Notes: generated by a model not told the origin, from the letters alone. A stretch of 64,000 bases of DNA from Simmondsia chinensis (GCA_018398585.1 JAGTTD010000009.1:12095193-12159192); one strand, 5' to 3'. Positions 42,794-53,738 are shown, counted from the first letter of the stretch. Translations and numbers: made by a program.

Positions 42794-44214
42794 TGATAAG
42801 TCTAATTTAGTATATAATTATTTTTGTCATTTTGATTCATTTTTAACCATTTTACATCAAATTTTTATCGCTTGTGCTCGGCTTTACTCGTTTTCAACTA
42901 TATTGCTACTTTCTTGCAAAAACACTTATTTTATGCTAAATCTTGCTAGATTTTATCATTAACATTAACAAGAAAAAGCAAGATACATCAAACAAACACA
43001 AAAAATTAGCAAAGCACCTCATTTTTGCGCCTAATGCAGTTTTTTTACATAAAATAACAAGTTTTTGCCACAAGTTGCTTTGTACGGCAATCTTTTTTCA
43101 TTTTTTAAACTCAAATTCATTGCATTATGAATGAAAACCATCCTCTTGATCTGAAATAGCAGGTTTGGCCAGTGAAAAGCAAAGAAAATACATAAAATAA
43201 AGTAAGTTATGCAAGTTGAAGAAGGGGTGGCAAGATTGGCAAATGAGGATGAAGTTTGAAGTTAATTTTTACATTCTTTATTCACCCCTCAATCACTATA
43301 AATAAGGGGTGTTTGTGATGTGTTTGATCATCCTTCATTCAAACAAAAACACATACAAAGTGTAGGAAAAAGAAGTAGAAAAACAGGTGAAGGAAGAAGA
43401 AGAAGAAGGAAGAAAGTTAGGTCTGTAATTTTATATTTTTAAGTCCTTTTTAGCCTTTTCTTCTTCTAAGTTCATGAATTTTGTGTTAGTTATGCTTTAT
43501 ATTAAGCTTATCATGGACTAATTTTGTTATTCCAAGGCTAGGATGTGACCTAAGTTATAATATACGCTTATTTCTAATTCAACGTATTCATTGTTTTGTC
43601 ATTGCATTGTTGAAGTGTTTATATTTTTTTTTTCATGAGTTTTAAATGCTTGATCACCATTTAAGGCCTATAATGATTCATAATGAGTCCGAGAGGAGAT
43701 TTATGATGAGTGCTAAGGTGATAAGCCCCACAAATTGAGCGAATGCTCGAGAGAGATTAATGTGATTTGTGTGGTTTTAAGAGAAAATCACAGAGCCTTA
43801 GAAACTCTTTTCTTATTTAAATTCATGCACGAGGGTGATGGGTTAATATGTAAAAGAGTATGCTGAATGTTGCTCGAGAGAGAATATTTAGTTAATTAGG
43901 GTTTTCAACCATCAACACGTAATAACAACTTGAATAACGAGAATAGAAAGGCGTATTGATGCAATTGGGTGAAATCAGATGTCTTGGATATTATTAAATC
44001 CTAAAAACTTCATAAAATTAGTTAACATATTTGTTTCTTTTTAGTTTATTTTATTTCATATCAACATCTCAATCTTTCGGTTATTCCTATAGCATCAAAG
44101 CTACTAATCTTGGTACTCATTCAATAACAATCCTTATGGGATGATACTCTATTCACTTCTTTATTACTTGATACGACTAGTGCACTTGCTAACGCATACG
44201 CAAAGTAAGCATCA
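42794..44214 (+). repeat. 5' LTR of Athila-1
   Basis: Starts TGATAAGTCTAATTTAG and ends AAGTAAGCATCA. It is co-linear with 60984-62304; about 100 bp near 43210-43310 is missing from the 3' copy. Confidence 0.9.
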
Positions 44215-44220
44215 AGTTTT

Positions 44221-44238
44221 TGGCACCGTTGCCGGGGA
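44221..44238 (+). other. Primer-binding site of Athila-1 (tRNA-Asp)
   Basis: TGGCACCGTTGCCGGGGA, 6 bp after the LTR, complementary to the tRNA-Asp 3' end with one mismatch (CACC for CGCC). Element A inserted directly after it. Confidence 0.8.
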
Positions 44239-44242
44239 TTGT

Positions 44243-44576
44243 TGACATGTCCCGGATTTGTAATTGAATTCTTGTGTTTTGGCGGGAAAGATGACTAAAG
44301 TTGTAATAAGGTAGTTGAGTTGTATTTGAGTGTCCGGTTGTATTGGGTCGGTTGTACTGAGTTGTGTGGTCTAGATTCATTGTTAGTTGCTTAATCTTGT
44401 AATAGCTATAAATGGCTAGTTTGGTTGTAAGTCTCATTCATTCATTCAAAAGCAAATTGAAATATCCTTGGATATTTTCTTTCTATTTCTTCATCTCCTT
44501 CCCTTCTTTCTCTCATCTTAACTGTCTCTCCTAGGTTAAGATCAAGATTCATCTTGATACTTAACAATTGGTATCA
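44243..44576 (+). repeat. 5' LTR of element A
   Basis: 334 bp, TGACATGTCCCGG to ATACTTAACA. TATA-like AGCTATAAATGGC near 44404. Confidence 0.85.
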
Positions 44577-44591
44577 GAGCCTTGATTCGCT
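44577..44591 (+). other. Primer-binding site of element A (initiator-Met)
   Basis: ATTGGTATCAGAGCC, immediately after the LTR; identical in sequence to that of element C (minus, 54736-54750). Confidence 0.85.
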
Positions 44592-45726
44592 TTCAGATCA
44601 AGCTCTAATTCAAGAGAAAAAAGAAAAAGAAAGAAAATCTGGTTGTGTGCAATTGGTACTGCATCGTTCACTTTTGATGCTTGGCAATTGATTTAGTTGA
44701 GCCCAATTAAACTAAATTGAGTTGTGTTGTGTCAGGCGTTGATCCTAGTTGTGATCAATCATCAAAAAGACAAGAATTGATATAGATTTAGGCTTGATTT
44801 TTGGTGATCAAAGTCAGTTCAGAGATGCTGAATTGAAGAGCTTGAAGGTGTACTGTCATTGTATTCATCTGCGCATTATGCCAGGGATTTGCATTGAATT
44901 TAGCTAAATCTGGTGGAGAATCATAGAAACACATATTGTTGATCAATATTTGTGGTTTACAATCACTTTACAACAAATGCTAATTGAGAATTAAGTAAAA
45001 TTGATCAAGCAAATCTGTCTGAAATATTGTGGTGTTGTTATTGCTGAATGTTGTGTTATTGATCATAATTCAATTGAGCTGCTGTGAAGAAGATTGAAGA
45101 TAGTTGCTGGATCCAATTGGTGCTTGATCAACATCAAAAGGTCTACTTGTCAAAGCTGAAGTGGTCAGATTTGAGGTAGTACTTGTTGTACATTCTGTTG
45201 CTATAGAAAGGTATTGCCTGAACTTCGAGTTATATTTTGAACAACAATCTGATTCTTGTGTTGAATATTGATGGACGTGTGTGGATAAGCATAACTGTGC
45301 TAGGAATTAAATGAATTCCATAAGAAATATCTGAAATTGGGTTGAAATTGTGAAGAGTTGGAATTAACCACAAACTGTGAAAAGAATTCGTTAAATCTGA
45401 TTGCTCTGCTTGAAGTTGTTACAAGTATAGTGTGTTGAAGTTGTAATTGCTGTTAAGGTTTGAAATTAATTCAGATTTAAGCCTAAATTCATCCCTTTGT
45501 GTCGAGTAAGGGTTTGAACGAAGTTCTTCGAAGTCAGGGTTTGTCCTTATCTGTGACTTTTGAATCGAAAACCACTTGAGATATACACAAATAGAAGAGT
45601 AGATTGTGATTAAGCAATCTATTGTGCGGTGATTTGTAAGAAATCTTCTTTTTTCTGCAATTTAGAACTGCATTGCCTATCTAAACCTTCTGCGATTCAT
45701 TTTGAAGCACTGTATTACTTGCTATT
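44592..45726 (+). other. Leader of element A
   Basis: No ORF of note. The first about 40 bp (TTGATTCGCTTTCAGATCAAGC onward) resemble the start of the element C leader. The rest is AT-rich, with multiple short upstream ATGs. Confidence 0.6.
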
Positions 45727-46168
45727 ATGGCTGGTGAGGTGCAATATGTTAAACATGAGCAAATGGCTGAATTGTTTGAAAGCTTATATCGCAAGATTGA
45801 TGAGTTGTGGCCGAGACTAGCAAAGGATGACCTTGAAATACAGAACTTCGATGAGTCTACGATCGAAGTAAAGGTTCACAATGTTCATTACGTGATCAAT
45901 AAAGACATTCTTCATCAAGTGTTTGACCCTTGTGGACATGTTGAAAAGATTGTAATTGTTTCAACTTCTGCCCTAGAGGTTGTAGATCGAGTGACCTTTT
46001 CTACAAGAGCACAAAGCTGCTTATGCCATTGAGTTAAGGCAAGGAATAAACATCTTTGATCATTGTTGTGGTTTAAGTGTTCGTTTCCTCATTCCTAATG
46101 TAGAAGTGAGTAGAACATACGAGTTAAATGAAGATAAAGTTGAATCAATAGAGGGCAAGGACCTTTAG
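45727..46168 (+). pseudogene. Element A ORF1: RRM-like protein resembling polypyrimidine-tract-binding proteins
   Basis: ATG at 45727 opens a 101-codon frame. Residues 46-78 contain IEVKVHNVHYVINKDILHQV followed by FDPCGHVEKIVIV, a pattern of first strand, first helix and second strand of an RNA-recognition motif. HQVF-P-G-VEKIV is what I recall as characteristic of plant PTB-family second RRMs. After a one-base shift near 46010 the reading continues with AAYAIELRQGINIFDHCCGL and SVRFLIPN, matching the second half of that domain, to a stop at 46166. Residues 1-40 are a charged helix (MAELFESLYRKIDELW). Aromatic RNP residues are poorly preserved. In family proteins the fold binds pyrimidine-rich RNA; binding by this copy is inference. 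Confidence 0.6.
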
Positions 46169-46261
46169 ATGCTGCGTACTTCACAACCAGTGAAGCTTGA
46201 GTTGAAAGCTAGTACTGGAGTCATTTACTACAGTTTTCAAATAGATAAAGCATAAAAGAAA

Positions 46262-46762
46262 TTGCAAGTGGTCTTAGAGGTCTTAAGTGTTCGAAAGCAA
46301 AGGTTTAAACTCGCTTCCCGGAATAAGATAGAACTCAATTCAAAAGTTGAGAAGTGTTTCTCAATTCCAAGATTGAGTACAATTGAAATTAAGAGGAAGA
46401 ATGTGGCTAGAAAAGAACCACGAGTTGATGAGGTTGATAGTGCTGGAATCGAGCTTAGCAAGGTCCAAGAGAAATTAGCATTGCCAAAAGTGGAACAAAA
46501 GTTTGAGTTTCCACCTAGAAAATGTGAAGACCCGCACGAACAGGACATAAGACCTCCTGTTATAGTTGGAAGCAAGTCCAATTCATCTCTTGAGCAATTA
46601 GTTCCTGCAGGAAAACCTGGAAAGGGTAAGATAGCATCCATGTATGGCTGTAACATAGGTTTACAGCTTGTTTTGAAGCCAGTAAAAGCAGTTTCTGCTC
46701 AATCACATGTGATTCCTGAAGTATCAGCAAGCAACTCGAGTATTGTTACCGCAGAAAACTAG
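46262..46762 (+). CDS. Element A ORF2, basic/charged, unknown
   Basis: An open frame of 166 codons; the annotated start is not an ATG (it begins in TTG/CAA sequence), so it is probably a continuation of ORF1 through a damaged junction. Lys/Glu-rich (KIELNSKVEKCFSIPRLST, IELSKVQEKLALPKVEQKFE), with no known domain. A spacer of about 230 bp after it holds PWHVGMQNQH, which aligns with PWQAYMQNQS of element C. Confidence 0.4.
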   Translation: MQVVLEVLSVRKQRFKLASRNKIELNSKVEKCFSIPRLSTIEIKRKNVARKEPRVDEVDSAGIELSKVQEKLALPKVEQKFEFPPRKCEDPHEQDIRPPVIVGSKSNSSLEQLVPAGKPGKGKIASMYGCNIGLQLVLKPVKAVSAQSHVIPEVSASNSSIVTAEN

Positions 46763-48415
46763 AAATCTGTTGACAACCTTGGTGCTACTGCTGAATTATC
46801 AAGAGATGCATTACAAAACATATGAAGTACTTCTCCATGGCATGTGGGAATGCAGAATCAGCACATGAGGTATGAACAAAAAGATGTGGATTGGATGCTT
46901 GGCATGGATTTTGAGCTGAAAGAAAGGTACTTCAAGCTGAAAACTCTTATGATCAACTCCCTCCTGATCCGGGAGAGGATTATCATGACTATAAAAGGTT
47001 GAATCAACGAGCTTTTGTGCGGAATGGTAATGATCAAGCTGCTAGATTGTGTTCTAGTTTTCAGCAGCCAAGAAAACTGATGCAGTGGCTCACTTTAGGA
47101 CAAGGAATTGACTTCTTGATTGTATTCAAGCTAAGTAACAGGCCACAACTTAAATTTGTCCAAAGAAAAGGTAGAAGAGTGGCTATTCTCCTAGTTTTGT
47201 ATGACATGGGGAGACCTCTCGAAATTGTGTTGCTGTATGAATGTGTTGAAGAAGGTTTAGGCCTTGGTTTTGTACTTGCAGTGCGTAAATGTGGCCAGTA
47301 TTGATGAATTTGATGACAATTGAGTCTTGGAGCGAAAGAAGAGTAGTTCTTGCTGAAAATGTGAGTCATGAACTAAATCTTGAATTGGCAAGCTGTTGCG
47401 TTAATATTGATTGTAGAAAGCTGATGCAAAAGCTCCAATGTCTTCAACATTCTTCAGTTAAAGAATTAAACAAGATAGCAAGAACAACTTCAGCTGAAAT
47501 TTGCTTATACTTCAGCCAAAGAGAACAGAACGGGACAGAAATGGACCTGGGAAGGTTCACATCTAATCAGCAGTTCCATGGGTGTTATGATTTGATGCAA
47601 TTGGCACATATACTTGAGATTGTTGACAGGAACTCCAAACCTGATGTGTTTGGCCATAAGCTGTGGTTGTAGGAGTTTGAGTTACATGGTCTTTTGTGTC
47701 AATATAGCTGCAGCAAGTTCATTAGTTGCAGTAAGGCTGAGAAGGGTGAAACAAGAGTTGAATGTCTTGTATCCTACATGGAATTTGTGCGGTGTAGGTT
47801 GAGCATTGTCCGTTGGAATGCTTTGGATAGACAAGTGAGGACATTGTTCCCTTGGAGCTCACTTGTGGCTGTTGAAGACCTGGTTTGGTGGAGCACAATC
47901 TTGAAATTACAAACCGAAGTCTGAATTGTGCAAGAGTTGCTGCAGGTGTTTGGCAGGCCTATTTTCCTTCACTGACAGCAGCATATCAGATGGTGAATAA
48001 GACTACGATTGTTGCTATTATGGTCATGAGAGGTCTTGTGAATCGGTTAACAACAGATAGCTTTCATTAGAGCATACCAAGAGCTGAATGCAGTATCAAC
48101 AGCTGCTGCATTTTACCTTGGTTTTGCACCAGTGAACCTCTTAAATCAGCGGTTTAGTTTAGTTCTGAAGAATTGTTCTCCAAATGAGCTTGTCCTTACT
48201 GATTTTCGTTAGCTGTAAAATTTGAAACATATATCCAGCACAATTCAATTCCTGATCTGCAGGGATGTGTTCATAATTGCTAAATTTCGTAGCAGCAGCT
48301 CTACAGCAAATTTGCTTCATGTTCAGCTCATGTTTCCTATTGAGGCACTCGGTCTTCAAGCTTCAACTCTTTTCTTTGATTCTTGGGGACAAGAATCTTT
48401 TAAAGGAGGGAGTAT
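46763..48415 (+). pseudogene. Element A 3' ORF region, unknown family shared with element C
   Basis: Broken plus-strand reading. Landmarks: PWHVGMQNQ (about 46838), a PPDPGED-DY stretch (about 46964, frame-shifted), the open segment 46999-47304, and PSLTAAYQMVNKTTIVAIMV (about 47970). Each has a counterpart in element C at the same relative place (PWQAYMQNQ, PPDPGEDSQDY, LSLATVNEMLQGNVIGVIMI). None belongs to a retrotransposon or host family I recognise. The last codons before the LTR are GDKNLLKEG, matching the chromovirus pol tail. Confidence 0.5.
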
Positions 48416-48739
48416 TGTCATGTCCTGGATTTGTAATTGAATTATTGTGTTTTGGCGGGAAAGAGAGTTGAAGTTGTAATAAGGTAGTTGAGTTGTATTT
48501 GAGTGTCCGGTTGTATTGGGTCGGTTGTATTGAGTTGTGTGGTCTAGATTCATTGTTAGTTCCTTAATCTTGTAATAGCTATAAGTGGCTAGTTTGGTTG
48601 TAAGTCTCATTCATTCATTCATAATCAAATTGAAATATCTTTAGATATTTTATCTCTATTTCCTCATCTCCTTCCCTTCTTTCTCTCATCTTAACTCTCT
48701 CTCCTAGGTTAAGATCAAGATTCATCTTGATACTTAACA
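48416..48739 (+). repeat. 3' LTR of element A
   Basis: 324 bp from TGTCATGTCCTGG to ATACTTAACA, preceded by a purine tract AAAGGAGGGAG (48402-48412). Confidence 0.85.
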
Positions 48740-48744
48740 ATTGT

Positions 48745-49125
48745 CTCTATTTAAGTGATATAGATACCAACTAGTTTTGGTGGTAATTTGAAATTGTTAA
48801 TAATTTGTAAATTTTATTTAAGTTTAAAAATTTTTTCATTTGATTCATTGGTTAAGATAAATTCTTTTTAGTCTTGTGTTATTTTGTTATTTTTCTTGTA
48901 TTTTGTCTTTATTTTTATCTTTATTTTGCTATTAAGTTCACTTTGTTATGATTTTTAAAAGTTAAATTGGATAATTTTAAGTTTTCAAAAACATTAGGGT
49001 TACTACCCTTCCCTTTTTCCTTAAAATTTGTGTTTTGTTAAAATTTTTGTGTTGTACTTTTATAACTTTCTTTTTTTAATTGTTATCCTTACCTTTATTT
49101 TTCTAGTTGCTTATTTTTACTTTGT
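48745..49125 (+). other. Leader of Athila-1, second part
   Basis: AT-rich and T-rich, no ORF. It continues the Athila-1 leader interrupted by element A and reaches the gag ATG. Confidence 0.6.
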
Positions 49126-49986
49126 ATGCACAATTTAATTGAAAAAGAAATAACTCCTTTCGACCTTAAAATCGAAAAAACTCTTCGACTAATTAGGAAA
49201 ACAAAAAGAACTGAAACCACGGCTAATAATGCTGGAAATGAGGATGAAAGGACCTTAAAATATTACGCTATACCGACTGTTGGGGGGTACACTTCCAGCA
49301 TTCGACGTCCATCAATACAAGCAAACAATATCGAAATTAAACTCCCTATTATACAAATGATTCAACAAACTATCCAATTTGGCGGTCTACTTAGTGAGGA
49401 CCCAAACCTGCATATCGCTCACTTCTTGGAGATATGCAATACATTTAAGCATAATGGCGTCAGTGATGATGCCATTCGCTTAAGGCTATTTCCTTTCTCA
49501 CTAAGAGACAAAGCCAAAGCATGGCTAATGTCACTACCAGCAGGAACTATCATCACTTGGGATGATTTGGCTCAAAAATTTCTTGCTAAATATTTTCCAC
49601 CAGCCAAATCAGCTAAGATGAGGAATGACATTACCTCGTTTGTGCAATACAATACAGAACGTTACAAAGAACTTTTGAGAAGGTGCCCACATCATAGTTT
49701 ACCAGTTTGGATGCAAGTCCAAACTTTTTACAATGGGTTGGCACCTAATACTCAAACGATGGTAGACGCGGCTGCCGGACGATCCCTAAATCACAAAACC
49801 CCATATAAAGCATATGAATTGTTAGAAGTAATGTCTAGCAATAACTATGCTAGGGCAAATGAACAAAAGAAACCTGCAGGAATATACGAGCTGGATGCAA
49901 TGACAAAGTTAACTGCCCAGGTTTTAATGCTTCAAAAACAGATGAACATGAACGTGAATGCCATAAATTCTCCTGTACTAACGTGA
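49126..49986 (+). CDS. Athila-1 Gag
   Basis: A 286-codon open frame from the ATG at 49126. Blocks: YAIPTVGGYTSSIRRPSIQA (residues about 46-65), PNLHIAHFLEICNTFKHNGV (about 98-117), DAIRLRLFPFSLRDKAKAWL, LAQKFLAKYFPPAKSAKMRN, RYKELLRRCPHHSLPVWMQV and YNGLAPNTQTMVDAAAGRSL. These are the complete plant gypsy capsid series. About eight residues expected between VQYN and ERYKEL appear deleted in frame. A stop at 49984 precedes a Cys-rich FCAGNHPSIEC segment, so the natural protein was longer. Forms virus-like particles in the cytoplasm. Confidence 0.85.
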   Translation: MHNLIEKEITPFDLKIEKTLRLIRKTKRTETTANNAGNEDERTLKYYAIPTVGGYTSSIRRPSIQANNIEIKLPIIQMIQQTIQFGGLLSEDPNLHIAHFLEICNTFKHNGVSDDAIRLRLFPFSLRDKAKAWLMSLPAGTIITWDDLAQKFLAKYFPPAKSAKMRNDITSFVQYNTERYKELLRRCPHHSLPVWMQVQTFYNGLAPNTQTMVDAAAGRSLNHKTPYKAYELLEVMSSNNYARANEQKKPAGIYELDAMTKLTAQVLMLQKQMNMNVNAINSPVLT

Positions 49987-50477
49987 AAATTTTGTGCAGG
50001 GAATCATCCTAGCATAGAATGCCAAACAGGAAATCCTTTCGCCCCTTTAGCCCACAAACAAGCCAATTTTGTTTCAAATTTTCGAAAAAAATAATCCCTA
50101 TTCCAACAAATATAATCTCGGGTGGAGAAACCATCCAAATTTTTGGTGGAATAATCTAGGGATACAAAAACAACCTTTTCAGCCCCATGAAAGAAAAACT
50201 GATCTTGAGGAATTGTTTAGTAAATTTATGCAAGATACTAGAAATTTCATGCAAAATACTGAAGCAACTCTTCGAAATCAAGAAACCTTGATTTGCAATC
50301 AGGAAGGGACCATTAGAAACCTTGAGACCTAAATTGCACAAATTTCAAATCACTTTTCTGAAAGATCTCAAGGTTCTTTACTTAGTAACACTGTCATTAA
50401 CCTACGAGAGCAAGTAAAAGCAATAGAATTACGAAGTGGGAAAATTTTGTAAGAACCAACTCAGGAAGACCAAACAA
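49987..50477 (+). pseudogene. Athila-1 Gag C-terminal region
   Basis: After the stop, reading continues with a half zinc-knuckle-like FCAGNHPSIECQ and a basic Asn/Trp-rich stretch (RNHPNFWWNNLGIQ), then coiled-coil-like repeats (50069-50332: FMQNTEATLRNQETLICNQE). A frameshift lies near 50087. Element C interrupts it at 50478. Confidence 0.7.
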
Positions 50478-51057
50478 TGTTATTAACGTTTCAAAGATTT
50501 CTCTTGAGCCTTAACCTTGGCTGGGATAGAGAGAGTATGAGATGAGAAAAGAATATAGAGTTTAGATGAGAAAGAAGGGAAAGGAGATGAGAAGTAGAGA
50601 GAAATATCAAAAGATACAATTCCTTCATCAAAAGTTATGGATTACAAACTAGAGCCTCCTATTTATACTACTTACAAGATAGGATCTGAAGCAATGAAAA
50701 TATCTAAATCAACTAAGAATATCCAACTAACATAACACCAACTAACTCAAAGATATTTTGGCGCCAAGGCCAACTTAACCCAGCACCGAGCCTTACTGCG
50801 GGATTATACTAAAACTCACTTATTACATGACACAACCAAAGCTTATACTACTAATTACAATACCAACTAACTAACACAACTTTCCTATATCAAATGATCA
50901 CCAAATGGCTGCACAACAGCCACCACGCCTCACACACCAGATACAGCAGCAGCCAACAGCAGCTAACAAACCCAAACCAGACCAAAGCAGCAGCTACGGC
51001 AGTAGGACAACATCTCAGCCACCAAGAGTTCATGCCTCAGATTCTCGGATCATAACA
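50478..51057 (-). repeat. 3' LTR of element C
   Basis: On plus TGTTATTAACGTTTC to GGATCATAACA. Minus TATA-like sequence: AGTATAAATAGGAGG (about 50647-50661). Confidence 0.85.
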
Positions 51058-51085
51058 TTCCCTTCCCCTTGAAAATATTCTTGTC
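51058..51085 (-). other. Pol-tail and polypurine tract of element C
   Basis: On minus GGACAAGAATATTTTCAAGG then GGAAGGGAA, followed by the LTR start TGTTATGATCC. Only a few differences from the chromovirus end at 27969-27997. Confidence 0.75.
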
Positions 51086-51552
51086 CACAAGAATGGAAGA
51101 GAGTTGTAATAATGAATAACACTTATTCCATATGAAAACATAGCTGAAGCAATGAATACTCGCTGAAATTTCTGCAGTTGGAAGGTATCTGAAACAAGCC
51201 ACTTCTGAAATACAGTGAATACTTTAGTGTGATGCTTGTCCTACACAAGATCCTCATATAGATGTGTTGTACCTTCTGGTGGTCTACGCTGATCAAACCA
51301 AACATCAACAACACATCCACAACTCCTCTTGTTACACTTAACACATCTCGAAAGTCCATCTTGCTGCTGAGAATCACAATATGCATCAGAACTTCTGAAT
51401 TTCAGGTTGTAGAATGCTGCACAACTGATTGGGTACATCATTAACCACACAAAAATGCCTTTGAAGTCCTTTAACACCTCGGGAGGCCTTCCAAACTCAA
51501 ACCAAAGGAACCCAACATCAAAATCTGCTTGTAGATATTCCCAAACGCAACT

Positions 51553-52892
51553 CTAATAACCACTTCTCATGGCCATGGTTGCAAAACACAAGGTAATTCC
51601 ATCAGAGTACAGTTGCAACTCTTTCATCTTGTATCTTATCCAAAATTTGTATTGTTTGAACATCCACATACTAAACCAACTCATAATATGCTCAACAAAT
51701 TCTTGATTGCTTCCCACTTGCACATAATTTGCTGCAGAACCCAGAATTTCAGCACGATTTATGTCCAAATGGAAGTTCATTGATGCGAACAAGCTATTAC
51801 ATCTTCCCATAATCATAATAACACCAATAACATTTCCTTGGAGCATCTCATTTACTGTTGCTAATGAAAGAATTGGAATTTCTCTCAGATTTACAGTAGC
51901 CTTTGCCTCTAACCCTTGAATCTTGATTGTGAACTTACAAGATCTGAAAGTTTTAGCCACTTCTTCCCAAACTCTTGCATAGAACACACAATTTAGGAGT
52001 TCATAAACCATTCTTGAATGCCAAAGTTCCAACGTTATTGCCTGAGCTTCTAAAACACTCCAACCGACCTGACTAATGTTGCAGCTCACCATTTGCAATA
52101 TGTACTCAAGTCTTCCCTGGAACACAAGCTCGACCAGCCACCAAATGCACCTCAAATGATCAAGCTTTGCTCCCTTGTCTACCAACTCAAGCATGAGTAA
52201 CAAGTATAGCAAATGGAGACACCAAAGGGACTCAGGACAGCTATAAACTTCTTCAATCTCTGAAATGTTCTGCTCCAAACTTTGCTGCTGATATGCGCTC
52301 CAATTTCAGCTAAAATTGTCCTTGGTGTTGCATGGACCTTTTTCATCCACACATTGAGAAGATATTGAAGCTTATGCATATGATTTTTCCACTCCGAAAC
52401 CCCACTGCAGATCACCCAAAACTCACCCGGATTCGGCACCAGAACAGCAACTTCCAGTTGCATTTTGTCCCGATCTTCAAATGATGTACTGATTTTGGTC
52501 TGATCTGAAATCGGTTCCAGCATAAATCTGAATCCGCTAAGCTTCATATAGTCTTGAGAATCCTCTCCCGGATCTGGCGGTAACTTAGCACAAGGACTCT
52601 TGCTTGGATAAGTCACAACTCCACTCACATAAAGGAATAGATCATTTCGAACATGCTGATCGGCATGCCGACAGTGCTTTTCAGCTGCTCTAAGTTCGTA
52701 AACCTTCTCCCAACACAAGAGACCTTGCAAGGCATTCAAGTTGATGTTGTTCTGGTCCTGAGTTAACACTCCAGCATGCCCAAAAGTGAACTTAGGCATA
52801 CCCTGATCTATATTTGATGACACTGCAGTAGCAACAATTGAATTCCCAACAGAATAACATTGCTCAGCAGCGAAAGTACTTTGATTCTGCAT
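51553..52892 (-). pseudogene. Element C 3' ORFs, unknown family shared with element A
   Basis: Two overlapping open frames on minus: 52892-52179 (ATG present; 237 codons) and 52278-51553 (no ATG start, so probably the same gene after a frameshift near 52230). Landmarks: MQNQSTF at the start, LPPDPGEDSQDYMKLSGF (residues about 108-125), EWKNHMHKLQYLLNVWMKKV, then LSLATVNEMLQGNVIGVIMI near the end of the second frame. Two of these recur in element A. A length of about 430 residues, no transmembrane segment obvious, no family recognised. Confidence 0.5.
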
Positions 52893-53093
52893 ATAAGCTT
52901 GCCATGGAGCTGTACTTAACCAATTTGGTGATATTCCAACATATACATCGGTAAAATCATGATCTTAAGTTAGCTCTTGATGTCTAGCTTCTTCTTGTGG
53001 ATCATCCCGATGTCCCATAACTGAATCGGACTCAGTTAAAGCAACCACAGGTTGTCCACTATGCTGTTCTTAAGAATTCAAAAGCTCCTTAGG

Positions 53094-53678
53094 CTAACAC
53101 ACCACCTCACGATTCAATTTCGGCTTTGTCAACTTCTTTATACCCCCAAAGTCTTTCAATGCTTCACTTAGATGATTTCTCTTCACTTTACTCTTGGCAT
53201 TCTTTAACATTCCTTTGACATGGAAATCGTATTCCCATTCCGGATGCATGTCATATTGTGCCTCAACATCAGCAAGATACTCTAACTCAAGCAAGGAATC
53301 TTCATAAAGATCATCCAGTTCAAACTCAGGTTCTTCTAACTCATGTTCATCAATTTTGGCACTATCAGGGACGAGTTCACCTCCAATGGCAACAGATTCC
53401 CCTCTCTCTTTTCGCTCAACACGGAACTTCCATTGTCTAATGCTTTCTGCTAGCTCCGAAAACTCATTTGCATCAAGAACACTAGCACAATCACAACTAG
53501 TGTTAGCAACTGGTTGAGCTGAATATTGCCGCTTCTCCATTAGCTGCATACATTCTTGTCTCCATTCTTGAAATGCTTGTCTCCATTCTTGTATACATTC
53601 TTCACGTGCTTGAATCCGTTCTTGTCTCCATTGTCTCTGTTTTATTAACTTCTCCAACTGCTCAGTCAACTCAGCCAT
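53094..53678 (-). CDS. Element C ORF1: coiled-coil acidic protein (194 codons)
   Basis: ATG at 53678 (CCATATTGAG on plus); an upstream extension to 53738 starts with TTG. Residues 1-50 are a Gln/Arg/Glu-rich coiled coil with an imperfect 7-residue repeat (QEWRQAFQEWRQECMQL). Residues about 110-160 are strongly acidic and the C-terminus is basic (KNAKSKVKRNHL). The opening MAELTEQLEKL resembles the MAELFESLYRKIDELW helix of element A ORF1. The RRM-like part of element A is not visible here, so the two ORF1s share a start but differ downstream. Function unknown. Confidence 0.5.
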   Translation of the reverse strand: MAELTEQLEKLIKQRQWRQERIQAREECIQEWRQAFQEWRQECMQLMEKRQYSAQPVANTSCDCASVLDANEFSELAESIRQWKFRVERKERGESVAIGGELVPDSAKIDEHELEEPEFELDDLYEDSLLELEYLADVEAQYDMHPEWEYDFHVKGMLKNAKSKVKRNHLSEALKDFGGIKKLTKPKLNREVVC

Positions 53679-53738
53679 ATTGAGAATGAACAACAAAACT
53701 TCGTTCGAACTCGCAGAAGTGTGTAACTCGTTTCGCAA

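Larger units (their letters stand above)
44243..48739 (+). mobile_element. Element A: non-autonomous LTR retrotransposon with RRM-like ORF
   Basis: LTRs 44243-44576 and 48416-48739 differ at about 19 positions by eye count. Termini TG...AACA; target duplication ATTGT at 44238-44242 and 48740-48744. The primer site ATTGGTATCAGAGCC (44577-44591) is followed by a 1.1-kb ORF-free leader, then ORFs unrelated to gag-pol. No RT, RNase H, integrase or protease motif is seen. The last internal bases GGACAAGAATCTTTTAAAGG (48388) plus a purine tract match the pol tail of the chromovirus. Confidence 0.85.

Noticed and set aside
44577..44591. Possible tRNA gene fragments at primer sites (also 44221, 54736, 33190)
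   Set aside because: Only 13-18 bases complementary to tRNA 3' ends, placed exactly at LTR borders; no cloverleaf around them.
53094..53678. Env-like protein of Athila in this ORF
   Set aside because: It is on the opposite strand inside element C's own LTRs, has no signal peptide or transmembrane helix, and sits next to the primer site rather than after integrase.
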